Origin: Bacteroidales bacterium
GTDB taxonomy: Bacteria > Bacteroidota > Bacteroidia > Bacteroidales > Lentimicrobiaceae
Length of the DNA stretch: 64,000 nt
Assembly (NCBI GenBank): GCA_016709025.1
Contig: JADJEQ010000006.1
Coordinates: forward strand, 62,001 to 126,000
Reading direction: 5' to 3'
The translations under genes and the position numbers were made by a program. Of this stretch, positions 44,878 through 55,808 are shown one piece after another. The notes below the pieces were generated by a model, which saw only the letters and a program-made list of their open reading frames with translations, had not been told where the DNA came from and made no database searches. How positions within the stretch are numbered: the first letter of the stretch is position 1; each line of letters starts with the position of its first letter.

Positions 44878-47800
44878 ATGAAAAAGTTATTCAAAATCAG
44901 AAGTAACACCAGGTTACAGATATTTCTTGGTGCTACGCTCCTGCTAATTCCCGGAATGCAGACATCAGCCTCGAAAGAGGATTTATCAAGTTCCACAAAG
45001 ATGATTGCTCAAACAGCGCCAAATGTTCTGGAAACTAACAGTTACTTGCTTAATTCCGATCCAAACCATTCTTTTAAAATGTCATTTATCAAACCGAATA
45101 ATAGGTTCAAAGATGGCATCATGAAAGGGACAGAAATTTCCTCAGCATCAGCCATCATCGGGCCTGATCTTTCGCCACTGATTTTGGAAATGCAGCCCTT
45201 TAATAATCCTAAGCAGAACGATCCTGTTATTTCCAATTCGGTGAATGGCTATCTGGAGGAATATTATGGTCCTCCGCTTCCGGTTCCTCCTTCACCTCCT
45301 GTTTCTGAATATATTGTTACTGCATCAAACCTGACAGATGATTTAATCATTTCAGCTTCTACATCTTACTCATGGCCCGATTCGTGGGGGAATATTATTG
45401 TTTCCCTGTCACCGACTGAAGGTTTTGCTGACCAAATTACAATACCTTCCATAAATGGGGATATCAGTGCCACTATTTATGTTAAAACAGGTGTACAATT
45501 TACTCCCGGTGATTGTTATGGGACAATTACTCAGACCAGTACGGGAGCCCCCACCGATATTATCGATGTATACATCGCTTCATACCTATACGTATATTCA
45601 CCAGTTACTTATATTGGTCATGCGCTTCAATGTCCCGGTTCAATCATTAATCTGCCATTAACAACTGAAGGATTTAATCATGTTGGAGGTTTTCAATACA
45701 ATATAGAATACGACCCCACCGTGTTGTCTTTTTTAAGTCTGGAAAATTTAAATCCTGCATTACCTTGCATTTATGAGGATTGCGAAGATCCAGCCCCGTC
45801 CAGATATATTATTTCAAGTGTTACAAACATCAATCCTTCTCTAAGCAGATTAAATATTGCATTAGTTGATGAAATCGATGGGAGTTGGTCAGTAACCGAT
45901 GGTGATAAACTCTTTGACCTTTCATTTTATTATACTGGAGGATTTTCCGGGCTTGTGTTTAATGATGTATCATATTATTATTCAGAAACGGGAGGAGTTC
46001 CATATACTGTTATTGATGAACCTCAATCATTTTATTATCATAATGGTTCTGTTGGCCCGGCAAATAATACATCCACCATCACAATAACCCCGGATGCCTT
46101 ATCCTTTGGTGACGTATTAGTTGGCACGCATTCCGCAGTTCAAACCTATACAATAACCGCCTGTGGTCTTACAGCCCCGGTAACAGTTACTGCACCAGCA
46201 GGTTCTGCTATTCAAAATATTGACGGGAATTGGGTGCAATCCATAGACCTACCTCATACAGAAGGAAATCTGGATGCAACAGTTACTGTCTGTTTCAAAC
46301 CTTACAGTGCCTCTGTATATTCAGGAAATATATCCAATGAAAGTGCCGGAGCAAATGGAAAGAATGTAACAGTTACCGGTACGGGAATAGAAAATAACAA
46401 TCCGTATATTATTATTGAACCTGAAGCACTTGATATATTATATACAGATTTTTCAAACCCCTGTTCGTCGTCACAGATATACAGAATAAATGGCTGTAAT
46501 CTTACGGAGAATTTAAATTTAAGTAATGTTGACATGATGGCAGAATTTTCCCTGACTGGTGAAAATGATTTCACTAGTACATTGGCCATAATTCCAGTAA
46601 ATGGTGTTGTGGATACGAGTGTTTATATCAGGCTTTGTCCTTTTGATCATTTTAATCTTGTTGCTATTATAAATAACAGTAGTTCAGGCGTCTCGGAAAG
46701 CTTGATTGCCAAAATTGTAACAGTTACCGGGAATGCACCAGTTACTGATATTGGTCAGGTAACTGCTGCGCCGGGCGCCATGGTGTATGTTCCTGTAACC
46801 GTTACAGATTTTATCGATATCTGGTCGGCTCAGTATATAATAGAATTTGATCCGACAGTTTTATCTTTCCAGTATCTGGATAATATATTCTTTGATATAT
46901 GGCCTCACGAGGTTTCTGTAACCCAAATAGATTCAACCCATTCTCAGCTTGAAATTATTATTGTTTGTGGACTTGACTGGGCAATGACTGCACCAGATAA
47001 TGAAAAATTGTTTGATCTTGTATTTGCCTATTCAACAGGATATTCATCTTTGGATTTTGGAGATTGCTTTCATACACATTTTTGGACCGGGATTTTAAAT
47101 GATGAACCGCATTCATTGTATTATCACAATGGTTCTGTAGGCCCTGTCAAAAAAGAATCCAGTTTGATGTGGCTCTTGAAGGCCTCTACAATCCTTCAAA
47201 AGGTGATATGAATCAGGCTTTTGGAAGGGACTTTCCGGATGCAATAGCAGATGAAATTACGATAGGCCTTGCACGGAGTACCTTCCCTTACAGTATTCTA
47301 TTTGAAATTGAATCAGTACTGCTTGAAAGGAGAGGTTATTGCGAGGCCGAAATTCCAGATAATTTCAACGGAGAATACTATATTGTGATTAAACATCGAA
47401 ACAGTATCGAAACCTGGTCAAAGATGCCGGTTACGTTCAATCAGGATACTGTCTGCTATAATTTCACCGACATTATCAGCAGGGCTTATAAAAATAACCT
47501 GATATTATTAGGGGAAAAATATTATATCTATGCAGGCGATGTGAACCAGGATGGCATCATTGATACTGGAGACATGACTCCGGTTGACAATGATGCTTCC
47601 GCATTTGTTACGGGCTATGTAGCGACAGATGTAAATGGCGATGGTAATGTAGATACAGGAGACATGACTTATGTTGACAATAATTCTGCTTCATATATTA
47701 TTGCTGAACGCCCATTATCATCAAACCCAATTGTTTTAACATCAGACATCACGAATATTACCTATTCCACAGCTATGAGCGGTGGAGAAGTTATTGAGCA

Positions 47801-48617
47801 GGGCTCCTCTCCGATATCAGCCTATGGTGTTTGCTGGAGCACTATTCAGAATCCGACGACAGCGGATAACTACACTTCAGATGGAACCGGCACAGGAATA
47901 TTTACAAGCAACCTTACAGGATTGACAGGAAATACAGTTTATTATGTCAGGGCTTATGCGGTTAATAATGCTGGAATAGCTTATGGAAACGAATTAAGCT
48001 TTATAACAGGCAATTGCGGCTTACCTTTAACAATAACACATTGGGCGGGTTCAGTAGCTCCGGTAGATAAAGTAGTTACTTATGGAACTGTTACCAATAT
48101 TCCAGGTGAAACCTCAAAATGCTGGATAACCAGCAACCTTGGCGCCGACTACCAGGCTACCTCAGTTGATGATCCGTCAGAAGCCTCCGCAGGATGGTAT
48201 TGGCAATTTAACCGAATGCAAGGGTATAAACATGATGGTTCTAATGTAACACCAACATGGACGATTAATGCAATTAATGAGAATTCCGACTGGCTGGCTG
48301 CAAATGATCCATGCTCACTTGAACTTGGGAGTGGTTGGCGCATCCCTTCTTATAGTGAATGGTACAATGTTGATAATATTGGCAATTGGACCACCTGGTC
48401 AGGACCGTGGAATTCTGATTTAAAGCTTCATGCTGCGGGTAACCTCTTTGCCAATAATGGTTTGCTTTATAACCGAGGTATATTTGGAATTTATTGGAGT
48501 AGTTCAACTCCAAGCACAACTACTGGCTGGATCATGGCCTTCCATCAAAGTGGCATTTGTAATATAAGCAGCGGCTACAAGGCAGATGGCTTTTCGCTTC
48601 GTTGCCTTAAAGACTAA
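44878..48617 (+). CDS. Giant secreted cohesin/dockerin/Fib_succ_major protein 2 (one frameshift)
   Basis: Paralogue of the preceding protein, 1,246 residues when joined. After a signal peptide come choice-of-anchor/ASPM-like beta repeats (ITPDALSFGDVLVGTHSAVQ), cohesin-like regions (NVTGIAG-type: GQVTAAPGAMVYVPVTVTDF, EFDPTVLSFQYL), a dockerin pair (GDVNQDGIIDTGDMTPVDND; ATDVNGDGNVDTGDMTYVDN), one fibronectin-like repeat (YGVCWSTIQNPTTADNY) and one Fib_succ_major domain (GSGWRIPSYSEWYN), ending RCLKD. The shift is in the A6 run 47149-47154; one more A yields KRIQFDVALEGLYN, matching gene 1. It has one Fib_succ domain fewer than gene 1. No T9SS tail was seen. Confidence 0.82.
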
Positions 48618-48943
48618 AAATGTAATTGATCAGAAACAGGATCAACTAATTATCCTGCTCTGGGTGATAAACAAGGAGCTGATTTTTGCATGATAGTATA
48701 GTCTGCACAATTCTATTGTTATTCTCAAACCCCAAAGATGCCTGCAAATGGCACAGGATTCAGGCATGTTATTTTCTGTATCATTTAGCTGGGGTGTAGA
48801 GTATGCAAAGGCTCTGATATGTTCCGGGATACTTTGAGGAATCAGTTCTGAGTTTATCATCTGACAGTCCCGGATATTCCTTAAAACAATTATGTTTGCA
48901 GTCTGTAAGAATAATGATTTTCTGAAATATTTGATTTTCTAAA
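48618..48943. other. Intergenic region after adhesin-like gene 2
   Basis: No gene. It contains the 40-base stretch (48655-48692) shared with the 3' flank of gene 1, but no third copy of the RNA element. No clear terminator or promoter was seen before the HEAT-like gene. Confidence 0.55.
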
Positions 48944-49462
48944 ATGGAACTCGAAGATTTACTTCTACGTGAACAATCACGGTTAAACACAGACCTTGTT
49001 ATCAACATAGTTAAAGCGAAACCGGAGGTTTTTGAAGATCTCTGGAAAATAGTTTTACTCAATACGGACCCTTTGAGTCGCCGGGCTGCCTGGGCGGCCG
49101 ATTATTGTGCCGAAATAAATCCGGACTTTATCCAGGATAAAATAGAAGAGTTATCGGCACGGGTAACTTATTTTAAGAGCGATGGGCTGAAAAGACATGC
49201 CCTCAGGATGTTGTCGCGGTCACCACTGCCCGATGAAAACCTGGGCGTGCTGGCTGATGCCTGTTTCAACTGGCTTCAATCACCTTCTGAGAGTGTAGCT
49301 GTTAAAATGTACAGCATGGTTATCCTGCATAGGATATCTGACAATATTCCTGAGATCAGAAGGGAACTGTATGATATCATTGAAATTCAACTGGAAGAGG
49401 CGACACCTGGATTTAGAAATATAGGGTTGAAGATCATGAAGAAACTCGCCGGACGGAGGTAG
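48944..49462 (+). CDS. Helical HEAT-like hypothetical protein
   Basis: A 172-residue soluble all-helical protein. Repeats of about 35 residues with A-W/L helical pairs (DPLSRRAAWAADYCAEI; KRHALRMLSRSPLPDENLG; VKMYSMVILHRISDNIPEI) look like HEAT/armadillo-type units. No catalytic motif or signal peptide. It is convergent with the membrane-protein gene that follows at 20 bases. Function unknown. Confidence 0.65.
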   Translation: MELEDLLLREQSRLNTDLVINIVKAKPEVFEDLWKIVLLNTDPLSRRAAWAADYCAEINPDFIQDKIEELSARVTYFKSDGLKRHALRMLSRSPLPDENLGVLADACFNWLQSPSESVAVKMYSMVILHRISDNIPEIRRELYDIIEIQLEEATPGFRNIGLKIMKKLAGRR

Positions 49463-49482
49463 TTTCGCATCAGAATCAGGAC

Positions 49483-49956
49483 TTATACTTTGAAACCATC
49501 GCCGGTAAACATCCCCATGCCAAAAATTACCATCGCAATGATAAACAGGATATATAAACCTATCATGACAATGGTAATTATTCCTACTGTCCTGAAATGC
49601 AGCGCCAGGTTCTTTAGTGCAAGTCCAACCAGTTGATCGCTTGACTCCATAAAAGCTTTCCTGATCAGGCTTCCGAAGCGCATCAGGTAAATAATTGGTA
49701 AGATGTAAATACCGCCCAGCAACAGGTAAATAGCACTGAAAAATACCGGATTTACGGGAGTTTCGGCTGTTTCATTTATTAAAGGAAGCACAAAGGCAAG
49801 AATGAGGCTGGTTATTAAAAGAATGACAACCATTAAAATACCCAGTATACCAAAGAAAGTCGTCCATTTTCTGGTTTCTCTCAGCGATTGAATTGCTTCA
49901 TTGTTCAGGGTCAGGCGTTCTCTTCCGGAATCAGGGGTGTGATCAGTAATATCCAT
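49483..49956 (-). CDS. DUF5362-like membrane protein
   Basis: A 157-residue inner membrane protein with four hydrophobic segments (about 33-58, 74-95, 125-150 region): TTFFGILGILMVVILLITSL, PVFFSAIYLLLGGIYILPII and GIITIVMIGLYILFIIAMVI. The soluble start ESIRYLRET-like region (NNEAIQSLRETRKW) is typical of DUF5362 in Bacteroidota; that assignment is from memory. No transport motif. It is convergent with the HEAT-like gene and followed by a MITE on its upstream side. Confidence 0.6.
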   Translation of the reverse strand: MDITDHTPDSGRERLTLNNEAIQSLRETRKWTTFFGILGILMVVILLITSLILAFVLPLINETAETPVNPVFFSAIYLLLGGIYILPIIYLMRFGSLIRKAFMESSDQLVGLALKNLALHFRTVGIITIVMIGLYILFIIAMVIFGMGMFTGDGFKV

Positions 49957-50007
49957 AATCTATCAATTAATTTATGATCAATTTGTTGATAAAAATGAAA
50001 TGGTTTA

Positions 50008-50340
50008 GAGACTGTTTAAAATTTATAATTCGATTTTCCATAGGCAGGTGCAACAATAAAGAGAAAAACCAGGGCTCAAAGTTGCACAAATTTATTTTGC
50101 TCATTTAGTGTAACCTGTCTGCCGACAGGCAGGCTTAGTGTTTTGGTGTCCCAGCCTGCCGGCTGGCAGCCTGCCTGCCGCAGGCTGGGTTTGTGGCAAG
50201 TTCTTTTATATTTTTAACCGGACAATAGAGATAAAATTTACAAATTTTTCAGGATTTTGCCATTGTCTGTGCTATTTTATTCGTAACCTGCCATATAGGA
50301 CGTGCCTATTCATAGACTTTAGTAAAATTTAAACAGTCTC
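50008..50340. mobile_element. MITE-like element, copy 2 (333 bp)
   Basis: Inverted ends GAGACTGTTTAAA and TTTAAACAGTCTC, flanked by TTA on both sides (50005-50007 and 50341-50343). The right 110 bases match copy 1 closely (TTTTTCAGGATTTTGCCATT). The middle contains an extra palindromic block with CCTGTCTGCCGACAGGCAGG and CCAGCCTGCCGGCTGG, probably a second repeat inserted into the element. No reading frame. Confidence 0.78.
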
Positions 50341-50360
50341 TTATTCTCTCAAAGACCTAT

Positions 50361-50388
50361 AAAAAAAGGCAGCCATAAAAGCTGCCAT
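50361..50388 (-). terminator. Intrinsic terminator
   Basis: On the minus strand: GGCAGC, loop TTTTATG, GCTGCC and seven T residues. It directly follows the restored stop codon of the gene at 50392-50693, while the stop in the frame as written (50349) lies beyond it, which supports the restored frame. Confidence 0.88.
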
Positions 50389-50391
50389 GTT

Positions 50392-50693
50392 TTAATCTTC
50401 AGGATCGGCTGCAGGATCATTTTCTGAAACCCTTCATCCGATTCTTTTTCGTCGTTGATATCGTCAAGATTATCATCATCGTTTATGCTCCCTTTGGTAT
50501 CTATTTTTACGGGTACTTTTACCAGATAACTGGCATCTTCAGTGTCGACCGTGATAGCAAAAAAGAAATCATCTCCCTTGGTTTTTACTTTAATCACATG
50601 ATTGTTGTAACCAAGCGGGTATTTTTTTCTGATTGCCTCAAGCACTTCAGGTGTTACATTGCTATAGCTAACTACCAGACGTTTGCGTTCCAT
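50392..50693 (-). CDS. Conserved Bacteroidota hypothetical protein (frameshifted tail)
   Basis: A small protein of 100 residues when joined. The start ERKRLVVSYSNVTPEVLEAI and the segment GDDFFFAITVDTEDASYLV form a compact alpha/beta unit, followed by an acidic tail. As written, the frame leaves the acidic composition at DEGFQK and runs through the terminator to 50349. Adding one G to the C3 run on the plus strand (50430-50432) gives DEGVSENDPAADPED and a stop right before the terminator. No function is known. Confidence 0.7.
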
Positions 50694-50830
50694 ATAATTA
50701 ATTCGAAATGGTTTTAAAAAAGTTTACAATAATACGGAAGTAATTTAAAAATCCGGTAAACAGTATGTTAAAAATATTTAAAGAACCACATGTTTCACAT
50801 TTTAAGGCCCCGATTTCAACTTATTTGAGG

Positions 50831-52846
50831 TCATTTTACCTTTTTAAGTACGATTGCAGTCCTGTTTGTGACATATAAGCTGAGTTGCCAGATTTTCAGC
50901 TGAGTGTTAAAAACCGCCGGATATGAAATCGTTTCATCAACCCTTCCATGTCCGCCATAATCTTTGTTATCGGTGCTTAAAACAATTTTATACTCACCTT
51001 GTTCAGGAACAGTAAAGATATATCCCGGAATACTGTTGAATGGGTGGAAATTAAAGATAAATACCAACTGCCCGCGTGAAAAGACGATGGTTTTATTGGC
51101 CTCATCCATATTTAATTGTGTGGCAAATTCGCTGTCAAGAACCCTTTGATTTTTGATCAGGTCAATCATCGCCTTATCAAATGCAGCCAGGAATTTGTAT
51201 TTAAGTCCGGGATCTGCAGGAAGCGACCATTGCCTGCGTGCAAAATGATAGCTCCAGTTATTGCCTTCACGCGGAAAATCAATCCACTCGGGATGCCCGA
51301 ATTCATTTCCCATAAAAGTCAGGTAAGCGTTGCCACCCAGTGAAATGGTAAACAACCGGATCATCTTATGAAGGGCAATTCCACGGTCCACGACAATACC
51401 CGGATCATCCACGTGCATGTGCCAGTACATATCCTGGTCCATCAGCCAAAAAGCAAGTGTCTTATCACCTACCAGGGCCTGGTCGTGTGATTCGGCATAA
51501 GCAACCGTCTTAACGCCTGGCAGCCGGTTGTTCATTACATTCCAGAGCTCATGTATGTTCCAGTCTTCATCCTTGTATTCTTTAAGCAACTTGATCCAGA
51601 AATCGGGAATACCCATACCGAGCCGGTAATCGAATCCGATTCCGCCATCGGCAATGGGAGCAGCCAGTCCAGGCATTCCGGTAACGTCTTCAGCTATGGT
51701 TATTGCATCCTTCTTTAATGTATGGGCCAGTTTATTGGCCAATTGGAGGTATGTAATGGCATCCCATTCAACACCTTCGGTAAAATATTTCCAGGGAGAA
51801 TCGATCACTGCATTGCCATGATGGAAATACATCATGGAACCGACTCCGTCGAAACGGAACCCGTCGAAATGAAACTCTTTAAGCCAGTATTTAACATTTG
51901 AGAGTAAAAACTGAAGTACTTCAATCTTACCGTAATCAAAAAGCATTGAATCCCATTGGGGGTGTAAACCTCTTTCACCCGCGTGGAAATACTGATGATC
52001 GCTGCCATCAAACATATTCAGACCTTCATTCAGATTCTTCACTGTATGCGAATGAACGATGTCCATGATCACTGCAATTCCCATTTTGTGCGCTTTCAGG
52101 ATAAGTGCTTTCAGATCTTCGGGCGTTCCGAAGCGCGAGGAAGGCGCAAAGAAATTAGCAACATGATAACCGAACGACCCGTAGTAAGGATGTTCCTGAA
52201 TGGCCATCATCTGAATGGCATTGTAGCCACATTCTTTAACCCAGGGTAATATGTTGTCTGCAAACTCATTGTAAGTTCCAAGGCCTTCCTTTTCCTGGGC
52301 CATGCCAACATGGCATTCATAAATGAACAGCTTTTCAGAAGTATTGGGCTTAAAGTCGTCACCTTTCCAGTCGAACTGGCTGAACCACAGTTGTCCTGAG
52401 AAGTTTTTTGTATCTTCATCCTGCACAACACGGTTAATAAATGCCGGAATCCGGGGCAGGAATCCATTGTCTCCTTCAACCCACACTTTTATTTTACTTC
52501 CATGGGTAAATGTTTTGCCATATTTCTCTTCATCGATAAATATTTCCCAGATACCACTCCCGACAATGTGAAGGGGGTGGGAGCGGGGATTCCAGTCGTT
52601 GAAATCACCTGACAGATACAATCCACGGGCTGAAGGTGCCCATTCCCGGTAATACCAGCCTTTCAATTTTGCATCGTAAACAATTCCAAGAAATTTGTAG
52701 GCATCGGCAAATTTGATCAACGAGCCGCTATGGTTTTCGATGACCGTTAATTTGTCCCTGTATCGCTGAATTCTGGCTGAAACTTCTCCGGCTACAGGCT
52801 CAAGCCATGGATCTGTTCTTACTATACCTGGTGTTTTTTGTTTCAT
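50831..52846 (-). CDS. glgB: 1,4-alpha-glucan branching enzyme
   Basis: A GH13 branching enzyme of 671 residues, closer in length and sequence to the eukaryotic-type GBE subgroup than to the E. coli form. The N-terminal CBM48 has FKFLGIVYD-like KFADAYKFLGIVYD and EWAPSARGLYLSGDFNDW; the GH13 core has GYNAIQMMAIQEHPYYGSFG, nucleophile region FRFDGVGSMM (about 330), acid Glu in TIAEDVTGMPG (about 384-394), and YAESHDQALVG. It forms alpha-1,6 branches in glycogen. No other glg gene is adjacent. Confidence 0.93.
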   Translation of the reverse strand: MKQKTPGIVRTDPWLEPVAGEVSARIQRYRDKLTVIENHSGSLIKFADAYKFLGIVYDAKLKGWYYREWAPSARGLYLSGDFNDWNPRSHPLHIVGSGIWEIFIDEEKYGKTFTHGSKIKVWVEGDNGFLPRIPAFINRVVQDEDTKNFSGQLWFSQFDWKGDDFKPNTSEKLFIYECHVGMAQEKEGLGTYNEFADNILPWVKECGYNAIQMMAIQEHPYYGSFGYHVANFFAPSSRFGTPEDLKALILKAHKMGIAVIMDIVHSHTVKNLNEGLNMFDGSDHQYFHAGERGLHPQWDSMLFDYGKIEVLQFLLSNVKYWLKEFHFDGFRFDGVGSMMYFHHGNAVIDSPWKYFTEGVEWDAITYLQLANKLAHTLKKDAITIAEDVTGMPGLAAPIADGGIGFDYRLGMGIPDFWIKLLKEYKDEDWNIHELWNVMNNRLPGVKTVAYAESHDQALVGDKTLAFWLMDQDMYWHMHVDDPGIVVDRGIALHKMIRLFTISLGGNAYLTFMGNEFGHPEWIDFPREGNNWSYHFARRQWSLPADPGLKYKFLAAFDKAMIDLIKNQRVLDSEFATQLNMDEANKTIVFSRGQLVFIFNFHPFNSIPGYIFTVPEQGEYKIVLSTDNKDYGGHGRVDETISYPAVFNTQLKIWQLSLYVTNRTAIVLKKVK

Positions 52847-53048
52847 TTTGTAAAGTTAGTTTATCCCGAAAAGAAATATTTGTCTTTTATTCAGAATTGC
52901 GGTAAATGATGGTTAAAAATATGAAAATTGAATGAGAATGCCTCAGATTTATTTTTTTTCACTTAAAGAAATTTGAAATGCCTTGTTAAGAATGCTTGTC
53001 ACTTTCAGGAAAGAATTGCTCCTGATAAAATACCAGATATTTCACTGA

Positions 53049-53882
53049 TTAATCCTGATTAATCCTTCCGCCACAATATTTGCAGAAAACGGCATCATAA
53101 TCATGTCCCTCTCGCATACAATTGTGACAAACCTGGGTTGTTGGTTTACTTCTTTTCCGGTCAAGGTTTGAAAGTTCAACAGTCATGATCCCGGTTGGAA
53201 CAGCAATAATGGCATAACCCATCACCATAACAATACTGGCAAAGAACATTCCGACACCGGTTTGGGGCGAAATGTCACCATATCCAACTGTTGTAAGTGT
53301 TACAACGGCCCAGTAAATACTGGTTGGAATATCCCTGAATCCATGCGCAGGGCCTTCAATAACATACATTATGGCGCCGATAACGACCACAAGAACTGCT
53401 ATGGTTGACAAAAAAACGAGGATTTTCCGACTGCTGGCGATCAGGGCTTTTCGTAAAACTTCAGCCTCAGCAATATATCCGGCCAGTTTAAATACCCTGA
53501 AAACCCTTAAAAGCCTCAGAATTCTGATAACCATTAAATACTGGGCACCGGGTATAAGCAGGCTGACCATGGTTGGCAGCACCGACAACAGGTCGATAAT
53601 CCCAAAAAAGCTGAAGATATAGGCAGTTTTTTTTCGAACCACATAAATTCTGCAAATATATTCGAGCAAAAACAATACAGTAAAAAGCCATTCACCTGCT
53701 GTAAACAACGGCTGAAATTCAATGGAGTATTCGTGAACGCTTTCAACAATAACCAGTATTACGCTTAATATGATCGACCATATCAATACCACATCAAACA
53801 ACTTACCCGCAGGGGTGTCGGCCTCAAAAACGATTTCGTAAATTCTTCTTTTTAACCGAAGGCTTCTATCAGGCTTACTCAT
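53049..53882 (-). CDS. Voltage-gated-type potassium channel with C-terminal zinc ribbon
   Basis: A 277-residue six-membrane-segment cation channel. S1-S4 lie at about 30-150, and S4 carries regularly spaced arginines (MVIRILRLLRVFRVFKL). The pore loop has TLTTVGYGDISPQTG (filter TVGYGD, about 197-202), followed by S6. The tail has CHNCMREGHDYDAVFCKYCG, two CxxC pairs that look like a zinc ribbon, an unusual addition. ATG 53882 is preferred over 53921 because the extra 13 residues add no known feature. The gene is divergent from the HerA-like ATPase. Confidence 0.86.
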   Translation of the reverse strand: MSKPDRSLRLKRRIYEIVFEADTPAGKLFDVVLIWSIILSVILVIVESVHEYSIEFQPLFTAGEWLFTVLFLLEYICRIYVVRKKTAYIFSFFGIIDLLSVLPTMVSLLIPGAQYLMVIRILRLLRVFRVFKLAGYIAEAEVLRKALIASSRKILVFLSTIAVLVVVIGAIMYVIEGPAHGFRDIPTSIYWAVVTLTTVGYGDISPQTGVGMFFASIVMVMGYAIIAVPTGIMTVELSNLDRKRSKPTTQVCHNCMREGHDYDAVFCKYCGGRINQD

Positions 53883-54002
53883 TCCAATCGAATTATTTTG
53901 TAAAAATAGGCAATTCAGCATATTTGTCGGAAGGTTTTGAAATATACCCTATGAGTTGGTTAAGGATTTTTTATTTTTGCTTAAACTAATATTAACCGGA
54001 AC

Positions 54003-55558
54003 ATGGCTTACAAAGGCGCAGAAACCTATATCGCAAAATCAGACATTGAGTTGCACATTACTCCCAGGATGGCTAACCGTCACGGATTGATAGCCGGGGC
54101 TACAGGAACGGGTAAGACTGTTACACTTCAGGTACTTGCTGAATCATTTAGTCTGCAGGGAGTTCCTGTTTTCATGACAGACATCAAGGGAGATCTTTCC
54201 GGTGTTAGTAAAACCGGAGTACCTGGTCAGAAAATTCTCGACCGGATTCAGAAGCTTGGCCTGGATGGCTACGAAAATCATGGTTCTCCGGTATGTTTCT
54301 GGGATGTATTTGGTGAGCAGGGCCACCCCATGCGTACCACCATCACCGAAATGGGCCCTTTGCTGTTGTCGAGGTTGCTTAACCTGAACGATACCCAGGA
54401 AGGGGTTCTAAACCTTGCATTCAAAATTGCCGATGACAACGAATTGTTGTTGCTTGACCTGAAGGATCTTACATCCCTGCTTGAATATGTCGGAAACAAC
54501 CGCGATAAGTTTACCTTATCCTATGGCAATATTTCTGCTGCAAGCATCGGATCAATCCAGAGAAACCTGCTGGTGCTCGAACAACAGGGGGCTGAACACT
54601 TTTTCGGCGAACCGGCCTTTGATATCAATGATCTGTTGCAAACCGATCAGCAGGGTATGGGGATACTCAATATTCTGGCGGCTGATAAGCTGATGCAATC
54701 ACCACGGATTTATTCTACATTTTTGCTTTGGTTGCTGTCAGAGCTTTTTGAGGAACTGCCCGAAGCCGGAGACCTTGAGAAGCCAAAACTCGTGTTCTTT
54801 TTCGATGAAGCCCACCTTTTGTTTAACGAAGCACCCAAAATTCTGCTGGATAAAATTGAACAGGTGGTCAGGCTGATCAGGTCGAAAGGAGTGGGGGTTT
54901 ATTTTGTAACCCAGAATCCACTCGATATCCCGGATTCGGTACTGGGTCAGCTGGGTAACAGGGTTCAACATGCGTTAAGGGCATTTACACCGCGCGACCA
55001 GAAAGCGGTAAAGGCTGCCGCAACTACTTTCAGGGTAAACCCGAAGGTAGATGTGGAGAAAGTCATAACCGAACTCGGGGTTGGCGAGGCACTGATTTCA
55101 TTTCTTGATGAGAAGGGCATTCCCATGCCGGTTGAGCGTGCCCTGATTCTGCCGCCTTGTGGACAGATTGGACCGGTTACACCCGACGAAAGAACAAATC
55201 TGATAAATGGATCATTGGTTTTGGTGTCTATGAGAAATTACTCGACCGGGAATCAGCTTTTGAAATATTAAATATGCGGATGACAGTGGCCAACCGGATA
55301 AAGACAGAACAGGACACTGCCGAGGCTGAAGCAAAAGATAAGCTTCTGAAAGCCAAAGAAGAAGCTGCCCTGGCCAGGGCTGAAGCAGCCAAAGAAAAAG
55401 CCGAACGCGAACTACGTAAAGGAAGTGCCGGTGATATCTTTGGTGAATTCACAAAGATCGCCGGTAAAACCGTTACCCGCACCATTGGCAATGAAATCGG
55501 GCGTCAGCTGGTAAGAGGGCTTCTTGGATCTATTTTCGGAGGAAGCCGCAGAAAGTAA
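54003..55558 (+). CDS. HerA-like DUF853 ATPase (frameshifted)
   Basis: A 518-residue P-loop ATPase when joined. Walker A is AGATGTGKTVTLQVL (about residues 31-45), the Walker B/DEAH-like region FFFDEAHLLFNEAPK (about 266), and the end of the core has FVTQNPLDIPDSVLGQLGNR. The C-terminal part is a charged coiled coil (AKDKLLKAKEEAALARAEAA) plus a glycine/arginine tail. As written, the frame stops at 55271. One extra T in the T4 run 55219-55222 gives VFGVYEKLLDRESAFEIL, the normal DUF853 sequence. HerA relatives act in DNA repair or mobile-element defence; no NurA or other partner is adjacent. Confidence 0.85.
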
Positions 55559-55604
55559 ATATGGGTTCCATTTGATTTGTCCATTGTTTATGCACCAACT
55601 TTAA

Positions 55605-55806
55605 ATGTCTGTCTAAAATTTATAGAAACACTTTAAGGTCTAAATAACTTGTATTACTGTCACATTGAGCGAAGTCGAAATGCACTTGTTTAACTCAAAA
55701 AAGAGCAATATTAGTGGAATTGAGTGGGCTTCGACTCCGCTCAGCATGACAGCTGAACAAGTTGAAACCCATAAAAAAAGTTTAATTAAAAATTTAGACA
55801 GTTACT
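55605..55806. mobile_element. MITE-like element, copy 3 (divergent)
   Basis: Imperfect inverted ends CTGTCTAAAATTT (55609) and AAAAATTTAGACAG (to 55801), similar to the ends of copies 1 and 2 over about 15 of 20 bases. Inside, TGTCACATTGAGCGAAGTCG pairs with the complementary CGACTCCGCTCAGCATGACA, a repeat frequent in Bacteroidota intergenic regions. It ends about two bases before the ATG of the next gene, so it probably supplies part of that gene's upstream region. Confidence 0.6.
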
Positions 55807-55808
55807 AA

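Noticed and set aside
43740..48617. Diversity-generating retroelement target (variable C-type-lectin-like end of the Fib_succ/DUF1566 domains)
   Set aside because: The domain type is one used by such systems, but there is no reverse transcriptase, no accessory gene and no template repeat matching the 3' ends in this window.
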